Positions 43,871-54,164 of a stretch of DNA of 64,000 bases are shown here, one piece after another. A model generated the notes under the pieces. The model made no database searches. It was given only the letters and a program-made list of their open reading frames with translations, and was not told where the DNA came from. Location: positions 1 through 64,000 of the forward strand of contig JAHBMJ010003694.1 of assembly GCA_018398765.1 (NCBI GenBank), given 5' to 3'. Every line of letters begins with the position of its first letter. The first letter of the stretch is position 1. The stretch is from Chromera velia (taxonomy: Eukaryota; Sar; Chromeraceae). Position numbers and translations under genes: made by a program.

Positions 43871-45685
43871 TTAAATTGGAAGCCTCTGAGCCTTCTCCAT
43901 CGCACTGATCAATGCGTTGAAAGTGACTGCATTGGGCTCGACTCCTCTACGCTCCATCTCCTCAAACACCTCAAGTGCTTTCTCCCACTTGCTGCCCCCC
44001 GGAGCCTTCTCCATCGCACTGATCAATGCGTTGAAAGTGACTGTACTAGGCTCGACTCCTCTACGCACCATGTCCTCGAACACCTCAAGTGCTCTCTCCC
44101 ACTGGCTCCCGCCCGGAGCCTTTTCCATCGCACTGATCAATGCGTTGAAAGTTACTGTATTAGGCTCGACTCCTCTACGCACCATCTCCTCAAACACCTC
44201 AAGTGCCGTCTCCCATTGACTTCCCCCCGGAGCCTTCTCCAGCGCACTGATCAAAGCGCTAAAGAAACGGACATCAGGCTGGACTCCTCTACGCTCCATC
44301 CCCTCAAACACCTCAAGTGCTTTTTCCCACTGGCTCCCCCCCGGAGCCTTCTCCATCGCACTGATCAGCGCGCTGAAGCAAAAGACATCAGGCTCGACTC
44401 CTCTGCGCTCCATCTCCCCAAACACCTCAAGGGCCCTGTCCCACTGGCTCCCTCCCGGAGCCTTCTCCATCGCACTGATCAACGCGTTGAAAATGACTGT
44501 ATCAGGCTCGACTCCTCTACGCTCCATCTCGTCAAACACCTCAAGTGCTTTCTCCCAATGGCTGCCCCCCGGAGCCTTCTCCATCGATCTGATCAAGGCA
44601 CTAAAGACATATGCGTTAGGCTGGACTCCTCTACGCTCCATGTCCTCGAACACCCCAAGTGCTTTCTCCCACTGGCTCCCCCCCGGAGCCTTCCCCATCG
44701 CACTGATCAAGGCACTAAAGACATATGCGTTAGGCTGGACTCCTCTACGCTCCATGTCTTCAAACACCTCAAGTGCCCTCTCCCACTGGCTCCCCCCCGG
44801 AGCCTTCTCCAGCGCACTGATCAAAGCGCTAAAGAAACGGACATCAGGCTGGACTCCTCTACGCTCCATCCCCTCAAACACCTCAAGTGCCCTCTCCCAC
44901 TGACTTCCCCCCGGAGCCTTCTCCATCGCCCTGATAAGCGCGTTGAAAGTGACTGTATCAGGCTCGACTCCTCTACGCTCCATCTCGTCAAACACCTCAA
45001 GTGCTCTCCCCCACTGGCTCCCCCCCGGAGCCTTCTCCAGCGCACTGATCAAGGCACTAAAGACATACGTGTTAGGCTTGACTCCTCTACGCTCCATCTC
45101 CTCAAACACCTCAAGTGCTTTCTCCCACTTGCTGCCCCCCGGAGCCTTCTCCATCGCACTGATCAATGCGTTGAAAGTGACTGTACTAGGCTCGACTCCT
45201 CTACGCACCATGTCCTCGAACACCTCAAGTGCTCTCTCCCACTGACTTCCCCCCGGAGCCTTCTCCAGCGCACTGATCAATGCGTTGAAAGTTACTGTAC
45301 TAGGCTCGACTCCTCTACGTACCATGTCCTCGAACACCTCAAGTGCTCTCTCCCACTGACTACCCCCTGGAGCCTTCTCCATCGCACTGATCAGCGCGCC
45401 GAAGCAAAAGACATTAGGCTCGACTCCTGAACGCACCATGTCGTTAAACACTTCAAGTGCCTTCTCCCACCTACTGCCCCCGGGCGCCTTGCTCAAACAA
45501 CTCAACAGTGCGCTGAAGATAAAGACGCCCGGCCTTAGTCCTTTGCTCTTCACCTGCTCAAAAAGCGATAAGGCATCTTTCCACCTCCATGGCGGCCTGT
45601 CTCTGTGATTTGCTTTGTGTACCCGTGGAGAATTTGATCGTCTGCGCTCATCCTTCGCCGCTTTTCGACCCCTTTTGCCCCTTTC
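43871..45685 (-). CDS. Pentatricopeptide repeat (PPR) protein with 14 near-identical repeats
   Basis: A continuous minus-strand frame ends at 43871. Its first ATG is at 45553, but PPR homology continues upstream (WRWKDALSLFEQVK), so the exon probably starts at a splice acceptor (aacag) near 45685, which is in phase 0. The frame holds 14 complete units and a partial last one, each 38 residues, for example TFNALISAMEKAPGGSQWER then ALEVFEDMVRRGVEPN. Canonical PPR units have 35 residues; three extra residues (within APGGSQW) lengthen the loop between the two helices. PPR proteins bind organellar RNA in sequence-specific fashion, one unit per base, and act in RNA stability, processing or translation. 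The residues that read the base alternate between N and S (or G) in 'F-N/S-ALI' and between N, D and S after 'GV-E/Q-P', as in the known code. There is no DYW, E or SMR domain at the C-terminus, which ends abruptly in AQRLPI. The long plus-strand frames here are antisense shadows. Confidence 0.88.
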   Translation of the reverse strand, partial: ERGKRGRKAAKDERRRSNSPRVHKANHRDRPPWRWKDALSLFEQVKSKGLRPGVFIFSALLSCLSKAPGGSRWEKALEVFNDMVRSGVEPNVFCFGALISAMEKAPGGSQWERALEVFEDMVRRGVEPSTVTFNALISALEKAPGGSQWERALEVFEDMVRRGVEPSTVTFNALISAMEKAPGGSKWEKALEVFEEMERRGVKPNTYVFSALISALEKAPGGSQWGRALEVFDEMERRGVEPDTVTFNALIRAMEKAPGGSQWERALEVFEGMERRGVQPDVRFFSALISALEKAPGGSQWERALEVFEDMERRGVQPNAYVFSALISAMGKAPGGSQWEKALGVFEDMERRGVQPNAYVFSALIRSMEKAPGGSHWEKALEVFDEMERRGVEPDTVIFNALISAMEKAPGGSQWDRALEVFGEMERRGVEPDVFCFSALISAMEKAPGGSQWEKALEVFEGMERRGVQPDVRFFSALISALEKAPGGSQWETALEVFEEMVRRGVEPNTVTFNALISAMEKAPGGSQWERALEVFEDMVRRGVEPSTVTFNALISAMEKAPGGSKWEKALEVFEEMERRGVEPNAVTFNALISAMEKAQRLPI

Positions 45686-46284
45686 CTGTTACTCTTCATT
45701 CCGCTCTCAACCCCTGATGTCATTCGCCCCGTCCTCTCTTGACCATTCTGGATCATCTGAGTGTCTTCTACTTTCCCCCCTCTCGTAGACTCATGCCGTC
45801 TTTGCACCTCTTTAACCACCAGAGGTCTGTTCTTCCCATCAGAAGCTTGGCCTGAAAACTGCCTCCTTCTTCCCTTCCCAACAGAGTCAGACCCAGCGCC
45901 CCCTTTGACACCAGGCGCTTCCAACCTGCCTCTGGGCTTGGAGGAGACAGGTCGCTCTGCACTTTCTCTCTCTTTCTCATTCACGGAACGAGACGGCAAA
46001 CGCCTTCCGTCCAATCCAACAACAGTGCACTCCTCTCTCGTGAAGGAGCAGGCATGCCTCTTTCGATTCGATCCCCAACGTGAGAATGGAGGCTTCAGGC
46101 TTACAGGTGCAAAGGAAGTGGACACCAGAAAGCCGGAGAGGACAGACCCTGAGGCTCTACAATTAGTCATTGAGACTTCTGCTGACGGGGCCAGAACAAT
46201 GGAAAGCAAACCAAAAAGAAGCTTCCGACCAACCGGAGGAAATGCTTGTGAGCGGAGCTCGCTGCATAGAGCGAGCGAGGTCAT
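45686..46284 (-). CDS. Probable 5' exon region of the PPR gene (targeting N-terminus)
   Basis: A minus-strand frame from an ATG at 46282 runs to 45550 and overlaps the PPR exon in another frame. It starts with a short polar stretch then a hydrophobic segment (KLLFGLLSIVLAPSAEV) followed by a Ser/Arg/Lys-rich region, which is what a bipartite plastid-targeting sequence (signal plus transit peptide) of a complex-plastid alga looks like. It would have to join the PPR frame by a short intron; phase-0 donors such as 'aaagag|gtgcaa' exist, but I cannot choose one. Alternatively it is a separate or non-coding frame. Confidence 0.4.
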
Positions 46285-47661
46285 GCTTGACCTGCAGTCC
46301 TGCAGCCTCAGGAACCAATCAAATGGGCCATTGCAGTGACGACTTCTGAAGTCGATCGCTTAAGTTACGCACACGATCCCGACTAATCCATGCATGACTC
46401 TCAGCCGTTTGCGTTGCCGTTTCAAAATGAAGCAACACAGCAGAGGAAGCAAACAAGGGCTGGAGTCAGGCTGGAGTCCTACAGCTGGAGTCCCCCGGCA
46501 GTACTGGGGACATGTGCGCTTCCGCACTTGGCCATACTCGGCATTGGTCGGCCCTCCTCAAAAAGGCAAACGGCGCTGAACGGTCCGAGACGGCGTAGAC
46601 GGCCGAGACGGCCGATCAATACGGGCGTACTTACAGATCACAATGGGGGCCGGGGTGCCAGGTGGGGGCCGGGGCGGGGTGGTGGTAGGGGGGGGGCGGG
46701 CAGTTTTCCCTAGCTTTCCATCGCCGTAGGGGTATACCCTACAAAAAATATTTAAAATAATGGAAATCATTGGGGAATCTGTGGGAAATTTATGGAAAAT
46801 CTATAGAAATCTATCTCCGCTAATATATTAGACAGAGGTTGGACAAACTCATTAGTGGAATATAGCCGAATAAAGGAGCTTGCGCCCATATTAAAAAACG
46901 GGTGGAAATTGTGTAATGAGTGGCTACTTCAGCTGGTAGGAGAGCTCGACTAGTGGATGAGAGTGAAAAGAAAGTTCAAGAGATGATCGTCCGTCTATCG
47001 TCTAAAATCGTCTTCTAGCTTCTGGCAGGTATAAGAGTCCCCATTAAGGATGGTAGAGGAATGCATAACTAATTTAGCGTGATTTCGTTTTATCATGTGC
47101 GAATGAGTCAATACGCTAGGCTAGGTGCTATATTAACAAACCAACATCACATATCCTACCCCGTGGTTGGGCAAAGCCTAAGTCTAGGCCTAAGTGGTCG
47201 CTAGTGGTGGCTCATTGGCTTTAACCGTGTGAGGTTTGTCTCAATTCAATTTAATTTCAATATTATGTTCTCTGATATGTTCTAAAATTTATCCTCAACC
47301 AATCAATCAATCAATCAATCAATACTTAATATTTACAAAGTTTTTTTGAGTAGTATAACTTGAAATCTATAAATCTAACTATATAATTTAGCAGATGTCG
47401 AGAATGATTGGCCGTATTTGAGAATTAAAACACAACGTTACATAAGTCGGTAATTATTATACATTTTTACCAGAATTGTCACCTAGATTGTCACGCACTA
47501 ATTAATAGTAGGGACTACGTAGGCTGATAGTAGCCAGTTTTTTTGTAGACTTCTACGCTTTCACAACTTTTTTGGAATTAAAACAAAAACATGACACAGG
47601 GTGAACTAATTTTGTTTTCTATGATCTGACACTAAAGTACTTCACACACTGAATGAATCAC
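46285..47661. other. Intergenic stretch
   Basis: 46560-46720 is GC-rich with short 'gacggccgagacggcc' repeats and G-runs; 46740-47660 is AT-rich with an (AATC)n run at about 47301-47322. No gene supported. Confidence 0.5.
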
Positions 47662-50600
47662 TCACACCCAATGGAAAACGTCCTTGATGATGATATTCCA
47701 GAAGACCTCGATGAAGACTTCGAGTAAGATCAGGTAGATGACAATCCACTCCAATTTATACCCGTGCTGCATCCACAAATGCAGAATGATGATACATCTC
47801 CTGACCAGAACCATTAGGTCAAGAGGACAGACAGAGAGATGCATTCGAAAAAGATGAAATCAAAATAAGCCCTGAAGGAGATGAGGTGTCGAAAACATGC
47901 GTTCTGCATATGCGTGACAATGGGAAGCGGGACCAAACAAAAAGAGCCGAAAGCCACATCGGGGAATGGTCTTCTGCGCTCTTTTGTTCTTATTTCTCTT
48001 GCCCTTATTTTCTTTTCTTTTCATCTTCTCTACCTTTGTGACAGATTTTCCTTCAAGCATTCCAACCAACGTGCGCAAATCGAAACGCACATGCAGTGAT
48101 CTTGCACTGTCATTGTAGCGTTGTACGGTGGTCTGGTTGTCTCTCTTTTCCTGTTTCTGTTTCTTCATGCAGTCGACTATGCATGCGTCTATCGATCTGC
48201 CTTAATTGCCAGCTTCTCCCCCCCCACCTCTCATGCACTCTCCCTCAGTGTATGCGTGCATAGACGTTTCCGCTCTCCCTCAGTGTATGCATGCATAGAC
48301 GTTTCCGCATGCATGTCCCGGCCCACTTGCCTGCACAGCCAGTTCGTCATTCAGCATTTCATAGAGGTCCTTGACGATGTCCAGCCTGCACACGTACACA
48401 CACACACACACACACACACACATTTTTTTGCTTTTTCGGGTTATTTTCCTCTTCTACCACTCAGACAGGCAATCATCCAAGCAGACAAGAAGGCCGGCAA
48501 AGAGGAAGAAGAAGAAACAATGGACGCACTGTTGGGAGGCCGGAAGAATAATTGAGAGAGCGCACAAACGCCAACTGATACCCACCTCTGGTTGAGAATT
48601 TCCACCCTTTTGGGGATCTCCAGGTATATCCGCAGCAGTCTGAGAACGCGAATGAAGGAAGACAAAAAAACACGAACAAGTGGATCAATGAATACTTGTG
48701 CGGGGCGCCTGGAGAGATCTCAAGGACACGCAAAAAAGTCAAACAGTTTTATCTTTTCGCCTATCTCTTCGGCGTTTCCCCCCTCGTTCGGTCCGTTTGC
48801 TTCTTTTTCCTTCGTGTTAACGAGCCCTTTGGTAAATGAAGCGTTTCTCGATCCCCAGCCGTTCTTTCACCCACAGGTGCGCCGTGCGGGTGTATCAGAC
48901 TGTTCTCTGAAACTCTGTACCCCTCCTCTTATTCGCGGCGTACAAGAAAGACACTCAGGTGTGCCTCCACCCACCCTCGCCTACGTGCCAAAAGAGAAAA
49001 GGTCTGTCTGGGCATGCAGACTTACTTGTAGTGTCCGACGAACTCATCATTGTCCCAGAAGATTTCTGCACGCAGAGACAGAGGCATGCCTTTATTTTCA
49101 TACTGTAAAAAGAATGCTGTATGAACATAAACGAACGGATCATTGTTGCAGAAGAGTTCTGCACGCAGAGACAGAGCAAAGAGGGAAGAGGGAGAAGACG
49201 AGAAAACAAATGGTGAGAGGAAATATCTCCCACCAAGCTGCACCAATCTCGCAAAGCGCAGGAAGGCGGACACTGACACACAAGCTGGTCTCTGTCTCTT
49301 TGATCACACACCCACACACTCACACACCCACCCCCCCTCCCCCCCCCACACACACAATTGCTCACTCGCCCGCTTACTTACTTCCTTGCTAAGTTCAAGA
49401 AAAGGCGCAGCAAAGAAACAAAAAGTGAAAAGGAAGAATCACTCCACAAGGTGCCGCCATGCAGGAGGCAATTCAACTCAAATTTCTGTCTGTCGGCTGA
49501 CCCAACCGTGGCACTACCTACCCACCAGGTGTGTCGAGGATGTCTGAGTGCAGGTTGACGTAGAATCTGTGCTGGAACAGTTCCCCAATCTGTTTAGAAA
49601 TTTCCGTCCGAGACAGCTGCACCTTCCCGAGGGCAGCCATGCTCTCTGCAGGCAGGCAGGTATGTTTGTTTGGCTCCGAGTATGACAGCTTTTTCTTTGG
49701 ATTCATGAACTCTGGAGATTCTCGAACACAGTCATAGACCCACGGAATGCTTGGCTTGATTTGCTCATGCAGCGGCACGCGGTAGTGTCAGTATACGCAT
49801 CCTTCGTCAGGGGCAGGGGTGGCTTGCTGGCTGCTTGGGTGCCGGACGGGTCGACTGTCTCACTTGCCAACTTTCTGACTGGCTCTGTAGCTGCCTGTCT
49901 GTCTATCTCTCTGTCTCTCTTGTCTGTCTGTCTGTTTTTCTTTTGTGCTGAGAGGTAGTTGTTCATCTCAGTTGCCTGTCTGACAAGACAAAAGAAATCA
50001 TGCACAAAGCGTTGTGTCTAATGGACGGACGGACGGACCAGGAATGGACCTCGCCTTCTCAATCGTCACGTCCACAATTCCCTCAAACACCGTCATCTTC
50101 GTGCTCTGCGGCAGGAGGGGGAAGTGGAACGAAGCTTCTTTCTGTGTGCAGAGAGAGACTGTAAGGAAGTGCCCTGGTTTCGTTTCCTTTCTTTTGTGCG
50201 CACGGACAGATGAAAGAAAGAAGGCAACTGGAGAAGTCCTGATCCGCACAAAAGAGAAAACGAGAAGACCAAAAAAGCCATCCACCGATCCGCCCAAGAG
50301 AAAGCAAACGCTGAAGACATCGAAGTGAAGCCAACGAAAGCGAAACGACATGCAGGAAGGAAAACGAAAGAAACGCATCGATCTACAACCTTGCTTGTAT
50401 GAGAAGCAACGTTCATTCCAAGGGGAACCGAATGCCCCTGCATGTACGCATCCTGAGGAACATTCTCCGTATGAAAGGAGTGAAAATACACGCATGCATT
50501 CTTCTCTCCTTTCCAATCCCACCTGCGCAAATGCATAGGAGAAGGCCAATTTTTCATCGTCTTTTGTTGACGTCTGCAGGAAGGCAGGTACAGAGCCCCG

Positions 50601-53600
50601 AAATGGAAACAGCGTATGTGCATTTTCAACCCCAAAGAATTTAGACATATTTCACAATTGATACAGACTTGCACATGTAAGGACAGACGACAACAGAGGA
50701 AGGAAATGGATAGGTCAATGAGTATATATGGACAGACCGAGGCAGGTTGAGTGGCCGGCAGGAGAGACGGACGGAGAAGGAAAAAACAGAGAATCAATAA
50801 ATGCATGAATAAAACAAATTCCCATTTAGAGAAAGAGACTTCTCCCACCGACCAGCAGACCGACCAAATAAATGACATCTTTTTTGATCGAGGCTTTCTC
50901 TCCTTCCTCCTTTTCGGTTCTGCACACACAAAAGCACAAAAAAGAATGAACAGGAACGGAAACTCGAGAAGCGAGTCATATGAAATATGCCCATGCGCAT
51001 GGAGAGAAAAAACCCTTTGCGAACGGTGACATTGGGTGAATTGCTGAAAGTGGGGTGGACCAAAAGAGAAGAGAAAAGGCGAAAATGACAAGTAGGGGTC
51101 CGTGAAACTGAGTAGAAAGTGAATGAATGCAAAGCAGGAAGGTCCCTTTTGCCTTCTCCCTCCCTCCCCCCCTCCTTCCCTCCCTCACTCCGACCGTTCT
51201 GACTGCGGAGGCTCCTGAAAGGTCATGTCGTCCTCCTCAAAACTTGTTTCGTCTGCACAATGCGACACGAGGAAACATCATTTGGTCTTTCGTACGTTTC
51301 TTGCCTCTTCTGTCTATTGACTTGAGTGAGTGAGTGAGTGGGTGAGTGAGTGATCGGTCGATCCGTCAACTTGCTTATTGCTGGAAGGCAGGAAGGAGAG
51401 ACCTCAAGGATGGATGCATCAAAGCACTAAGCAAGCAACGCTTTCTCTTAGCAGCCCCAGACAGGATCAGAATCACATTCAGATCACTGCATTGATTTGA
51501 CCGACAACCCGTCAGTAAAAGGAAAAATACCTCAAGCGGCAGAGATAAAGTAAGTGAGAAGCATAGAAATAAAAAAAGGACGAAACGCAAGGAAGATACA
51601 GTCCACAGAGACACAGTCACGCTCCCACAGACAAGGGAGGGGAAAACGGAAAGAGACACAGAGACACCAACACAGAAAACGTGGAGCGAACAAAACAAGA
51701 GATCATATACTTCACTCCCTCCCTGACTTTCTCCATTTATCTGTATGTTGACATTCGGTCTGCCTGGCTTTCTGACGCGTTGTGCGCCCACGTGCCTGTC
51801 TGTTGTTTGCCCTTCTTTCCCTTCAACAGAGGATCGTGCTCAGGAACGCAGAATTCCCCCTTCACAATGTTTGCCTGCATGCATGCAGTCAAGCACGCAG
51901 CTAGTCGAACGCACGTATAGACACGCGATGTCGTCATGTCATGAGGAGAGAGAGAAGGAATCTAGATTGACGGACACTGAATTCTTTGCAGACAAAAGAA
52001 AGAGGGCTGAAAAGTATTTCCGGCCGATCTCTCTTGTTTGTCTGCCTGCCGGCGTTGGCCGAACCAACTCGATCGAGAGCTTCAATTCACAAAAAAAAAA
52101 TTGGGCCCTCAGAGGTCACTTGCCATGCTCCCTCCCGTCCGAAAGACGCTCTGGTTGCCTCGGGGGGACAAACACGAGAACAACACTCGACCACAAGATC
52201 GCAGTCCCACCTTCACAATCTGAAGCCGATCCAAAACTTCCTTCCAGAACGAGTGAGTGCTACAACCTTGTCTGGTCCACTGCCTGACGGACTGCAACGC
52301 ATGAAGCTACTGAGACAAAACTGCACCTCCCTGCCTCCCTCCCTCCCTCCACGTACCCACAGACCTGCATCAAAAGTCGCACAGTAGTCCTGTCTTTTGG
52401 CAGCAGATTCCAACACACTGCCGCACCTGCAAGGATGCATGCATGGAAGAGGGGTGATGATGAGAGAAGCTTCAATTTCAGAACAGGCAACGCATGAAGA
52501 AAGGAAGGAATCAAACGTTCTGAGGAAAAACCCGTTCTTCGAGCCAGACAAGTCCAGGCCCCCCCGAAGCACTTATCCTCCCTCCCTCTCTCCCTCCCTC
52601 CTTCCTGCCTTCCTCCAAAGCAGCAGGCAGGGAACGGGAAAAAAAAAAGGAGACGGACAACGAGACTAGAAAAGAGGGCAAAAAACAACAAAAGAAAAGA
52701 GAGAAAGAGAGAGAAACAAAGAGAGAAAGAAGGAAAGAAAAGAAAAGAAAAGAAAGGAAGGAGACGGACTGACGGACCCACCAAACCCGAAGAAGAAGAC
52801 CTTCGTCTCACTCTCCCCCTGGAACCCCACTTGGATCACGTCGTATCTGTGGGGGGCTCTGCAAGCAGAAAGAAAAACACAGGAAAAAGAACACAGAGAA
52901 AAATGGAGAGACAAAGAGAGATTCTGTTGTCTTTTGAGATACACACACACATACACAGACAGAGAGGGGGGGGGTGGGGGGAGAGAGAGAGACGCAAAGA
53001 TGCAACGCCGGCCGGCACTCTCTTTCTTGGACAGTCAAGAGACTCCGTTTGTTTGTTGTATTTTTCGTTTCTCGCAGTCCGCCAAGAGACAGCCAAGAAG
53101 ATCAACACGCAGAGAGACAGACAGACAGACGGTGCATATTATGCCAATCGATAGACAGAGAGTCTTGCAGCGAAGCAGAGCGACTTTTACGAAAAGAGAC
53201 ATGTTGCTGACAGACCGACTGTACCTTTCTCGTTTCGTCCTGTATTTGTTCTTCCGTCCATTGTGACTCGCTGCCAGTATGGCAGACACATAAGACAGAC
53301 AGATAAGACAGACAGAGACGTACCCGATGCTTCGCTCCAGTCTGTACATTCCCTCAGAGAGTTTGTGATGTGGTGCAAACAGAGAGGAGAGGCAGATCGT
53401 TCAGCATGTCGAAGCGAAAGCGAAAAGAGAAGAGAAAGGAGCTTCCCCGACTCATTCGTTTTTCTGAAATTCCTTTCCAATTGCCAACTGGCAGACCTTT
53501 TTGTTTTCCAGAACAGCACAAAAAAGAACACAATAAGGACAGCACCGCATTTTCCTGCAACAGGCCAATCAACCTTTCTGTTCGCCCCCTCTTCCTGAGC

Positions 53601-54164
53601 ATTCACATTTACTGCCTGACCACAGACAGACAGACAGACAGACAGACAGACTGACTGACTGACTGACTGACTGACTGAGTGACTAACTGAGTGACTGGCT
53701 GACTGACTTACTGACTGACTGACGGACTGACGGACTGACGGACTGACTGACTTCATATTGTTGATGCCCTTCCGTCTGATTACGTCCGCCAGGTCATTCA
53801 AGTTCTGCAATCCGTGCAGACATGCAGACGCACAGAGGGGGGGGCAAAGGGAATTGATGAACAAAAGAGAAGAAGAAGGAAAAACCGGGAGCTGGGAGTG
53901 TGTTCGGCTCAAAACTCATACAGTCCTGCTCTCTCGTCCTCTTCTTCTTTCACACATTCCAGGAATCGACGAAAAACGAGAGCGAGAAAGACAGTTAGAA
54001 CGGCAACAAAAAAAAGAAAAACAAATAGAGAGACAGAGGGCGACAGAAGGACAGATAGAACGGTAGCAAAAGAAAGCAACCAAAAAGAGAGAAGGAGACG
54101 AAGAAGGCAGACAGACCAAAAAGGGCGTCACGCAGATGGCGTTGATCTTCTGCTCACTGGCCTC
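47662..54164 (-). CDS. RMND1/RMD1 (DUF155) family protein, at least 11 exons
   Basis: Minus-strand exons with agreeing phases, 3' half: 50573-50523, 50141-50039, 49645-49526, 49065-49026, 48639-48586, 48385-48331, 47766-47662 (stop). They encode KDDEKLAFSYAFAQ, LPQSTKMTVFEGIVDVTIE, LGKVQLSRTEISKQIGELF, NLHSDILDTP, EIFWDNDEFVGHYK, RIYLEIPKRVEILNQR, LDIVKDLYEMLNDELAVQ and the C-terminal membrane helix KLEWIVIYLILLEVFIEV. This is the signature of the DUF155 family (yeast RMD1, fission yeast Sif2, human RMND1). The human member acts in mitochondrial translation; other members are membrane-anchored proteins of unclear role. 5' exons: 54164-54117 (QKINAICVTP), 53804-53752 (LNDLADVIRRKGINNMK), 53352-53324, 52856-52782 (VIQVGFQ...KVFFFGFG) agree in phase with each other. 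Exons near 52291-52211 and 51252-51195 (acidic) fit the family but not the phase, so the middle is incomplete. The start codon was not found; a further exon near 54400-54347 is possible. The 48331 donor is GC. Confidence 0.8.
49120..49175 (-). pseudogene. Degenerate duplicate of an RMND1-like exon
   Basis: 49120-49175 repeats the acceptor and exon at 49026-49080: both read 'ctctgcgtgcag' then AA.TCTTCTG..ACAATGAT. The duplicate reads ELFCNNDPFV against EIFWDNDEFV, and it lacks a good donor, so it is probably skipped. Confidence 0.7.
50023..50038 (-). repeat. (GTCC)4 array starting at a 5' splice site
   Basis: In gene sense the intron after the exon ending 50039 opens GTCCGTCCGTCCGTCC. The phase-1 donor at this point is the one that makes the downstream exon fit. 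Confidence 0.75.
53627..53751 (-). repeat. (GTCA)n array starting at a 5' splice site, minus strand
   Basis: Read in gene sense, the intron after exon 53804-53752 opens GTCAGTCAGTCCGTCAGTCC and continues for about 125 bp with GTCA, GTCC and GTCT units. Confidence 0.9.

Noticed and set aside
44216-45430. 404-codon plus-strand frame rich in repeated SLLHRTDQ-like units
   Set aside because: It is the exact antisense of the PPR tandem array; repeat periodicity explains the open frame.
48450-48665. Arg-rich minus-strand stretch VLRLLRIYLEIPKR as a voltage-sensor S4 helix
   Set aside because: Splice phase places only LLRIYLEIPKRVEILNQR in the protein, and flanking exons match DUF155, not an ion channel.
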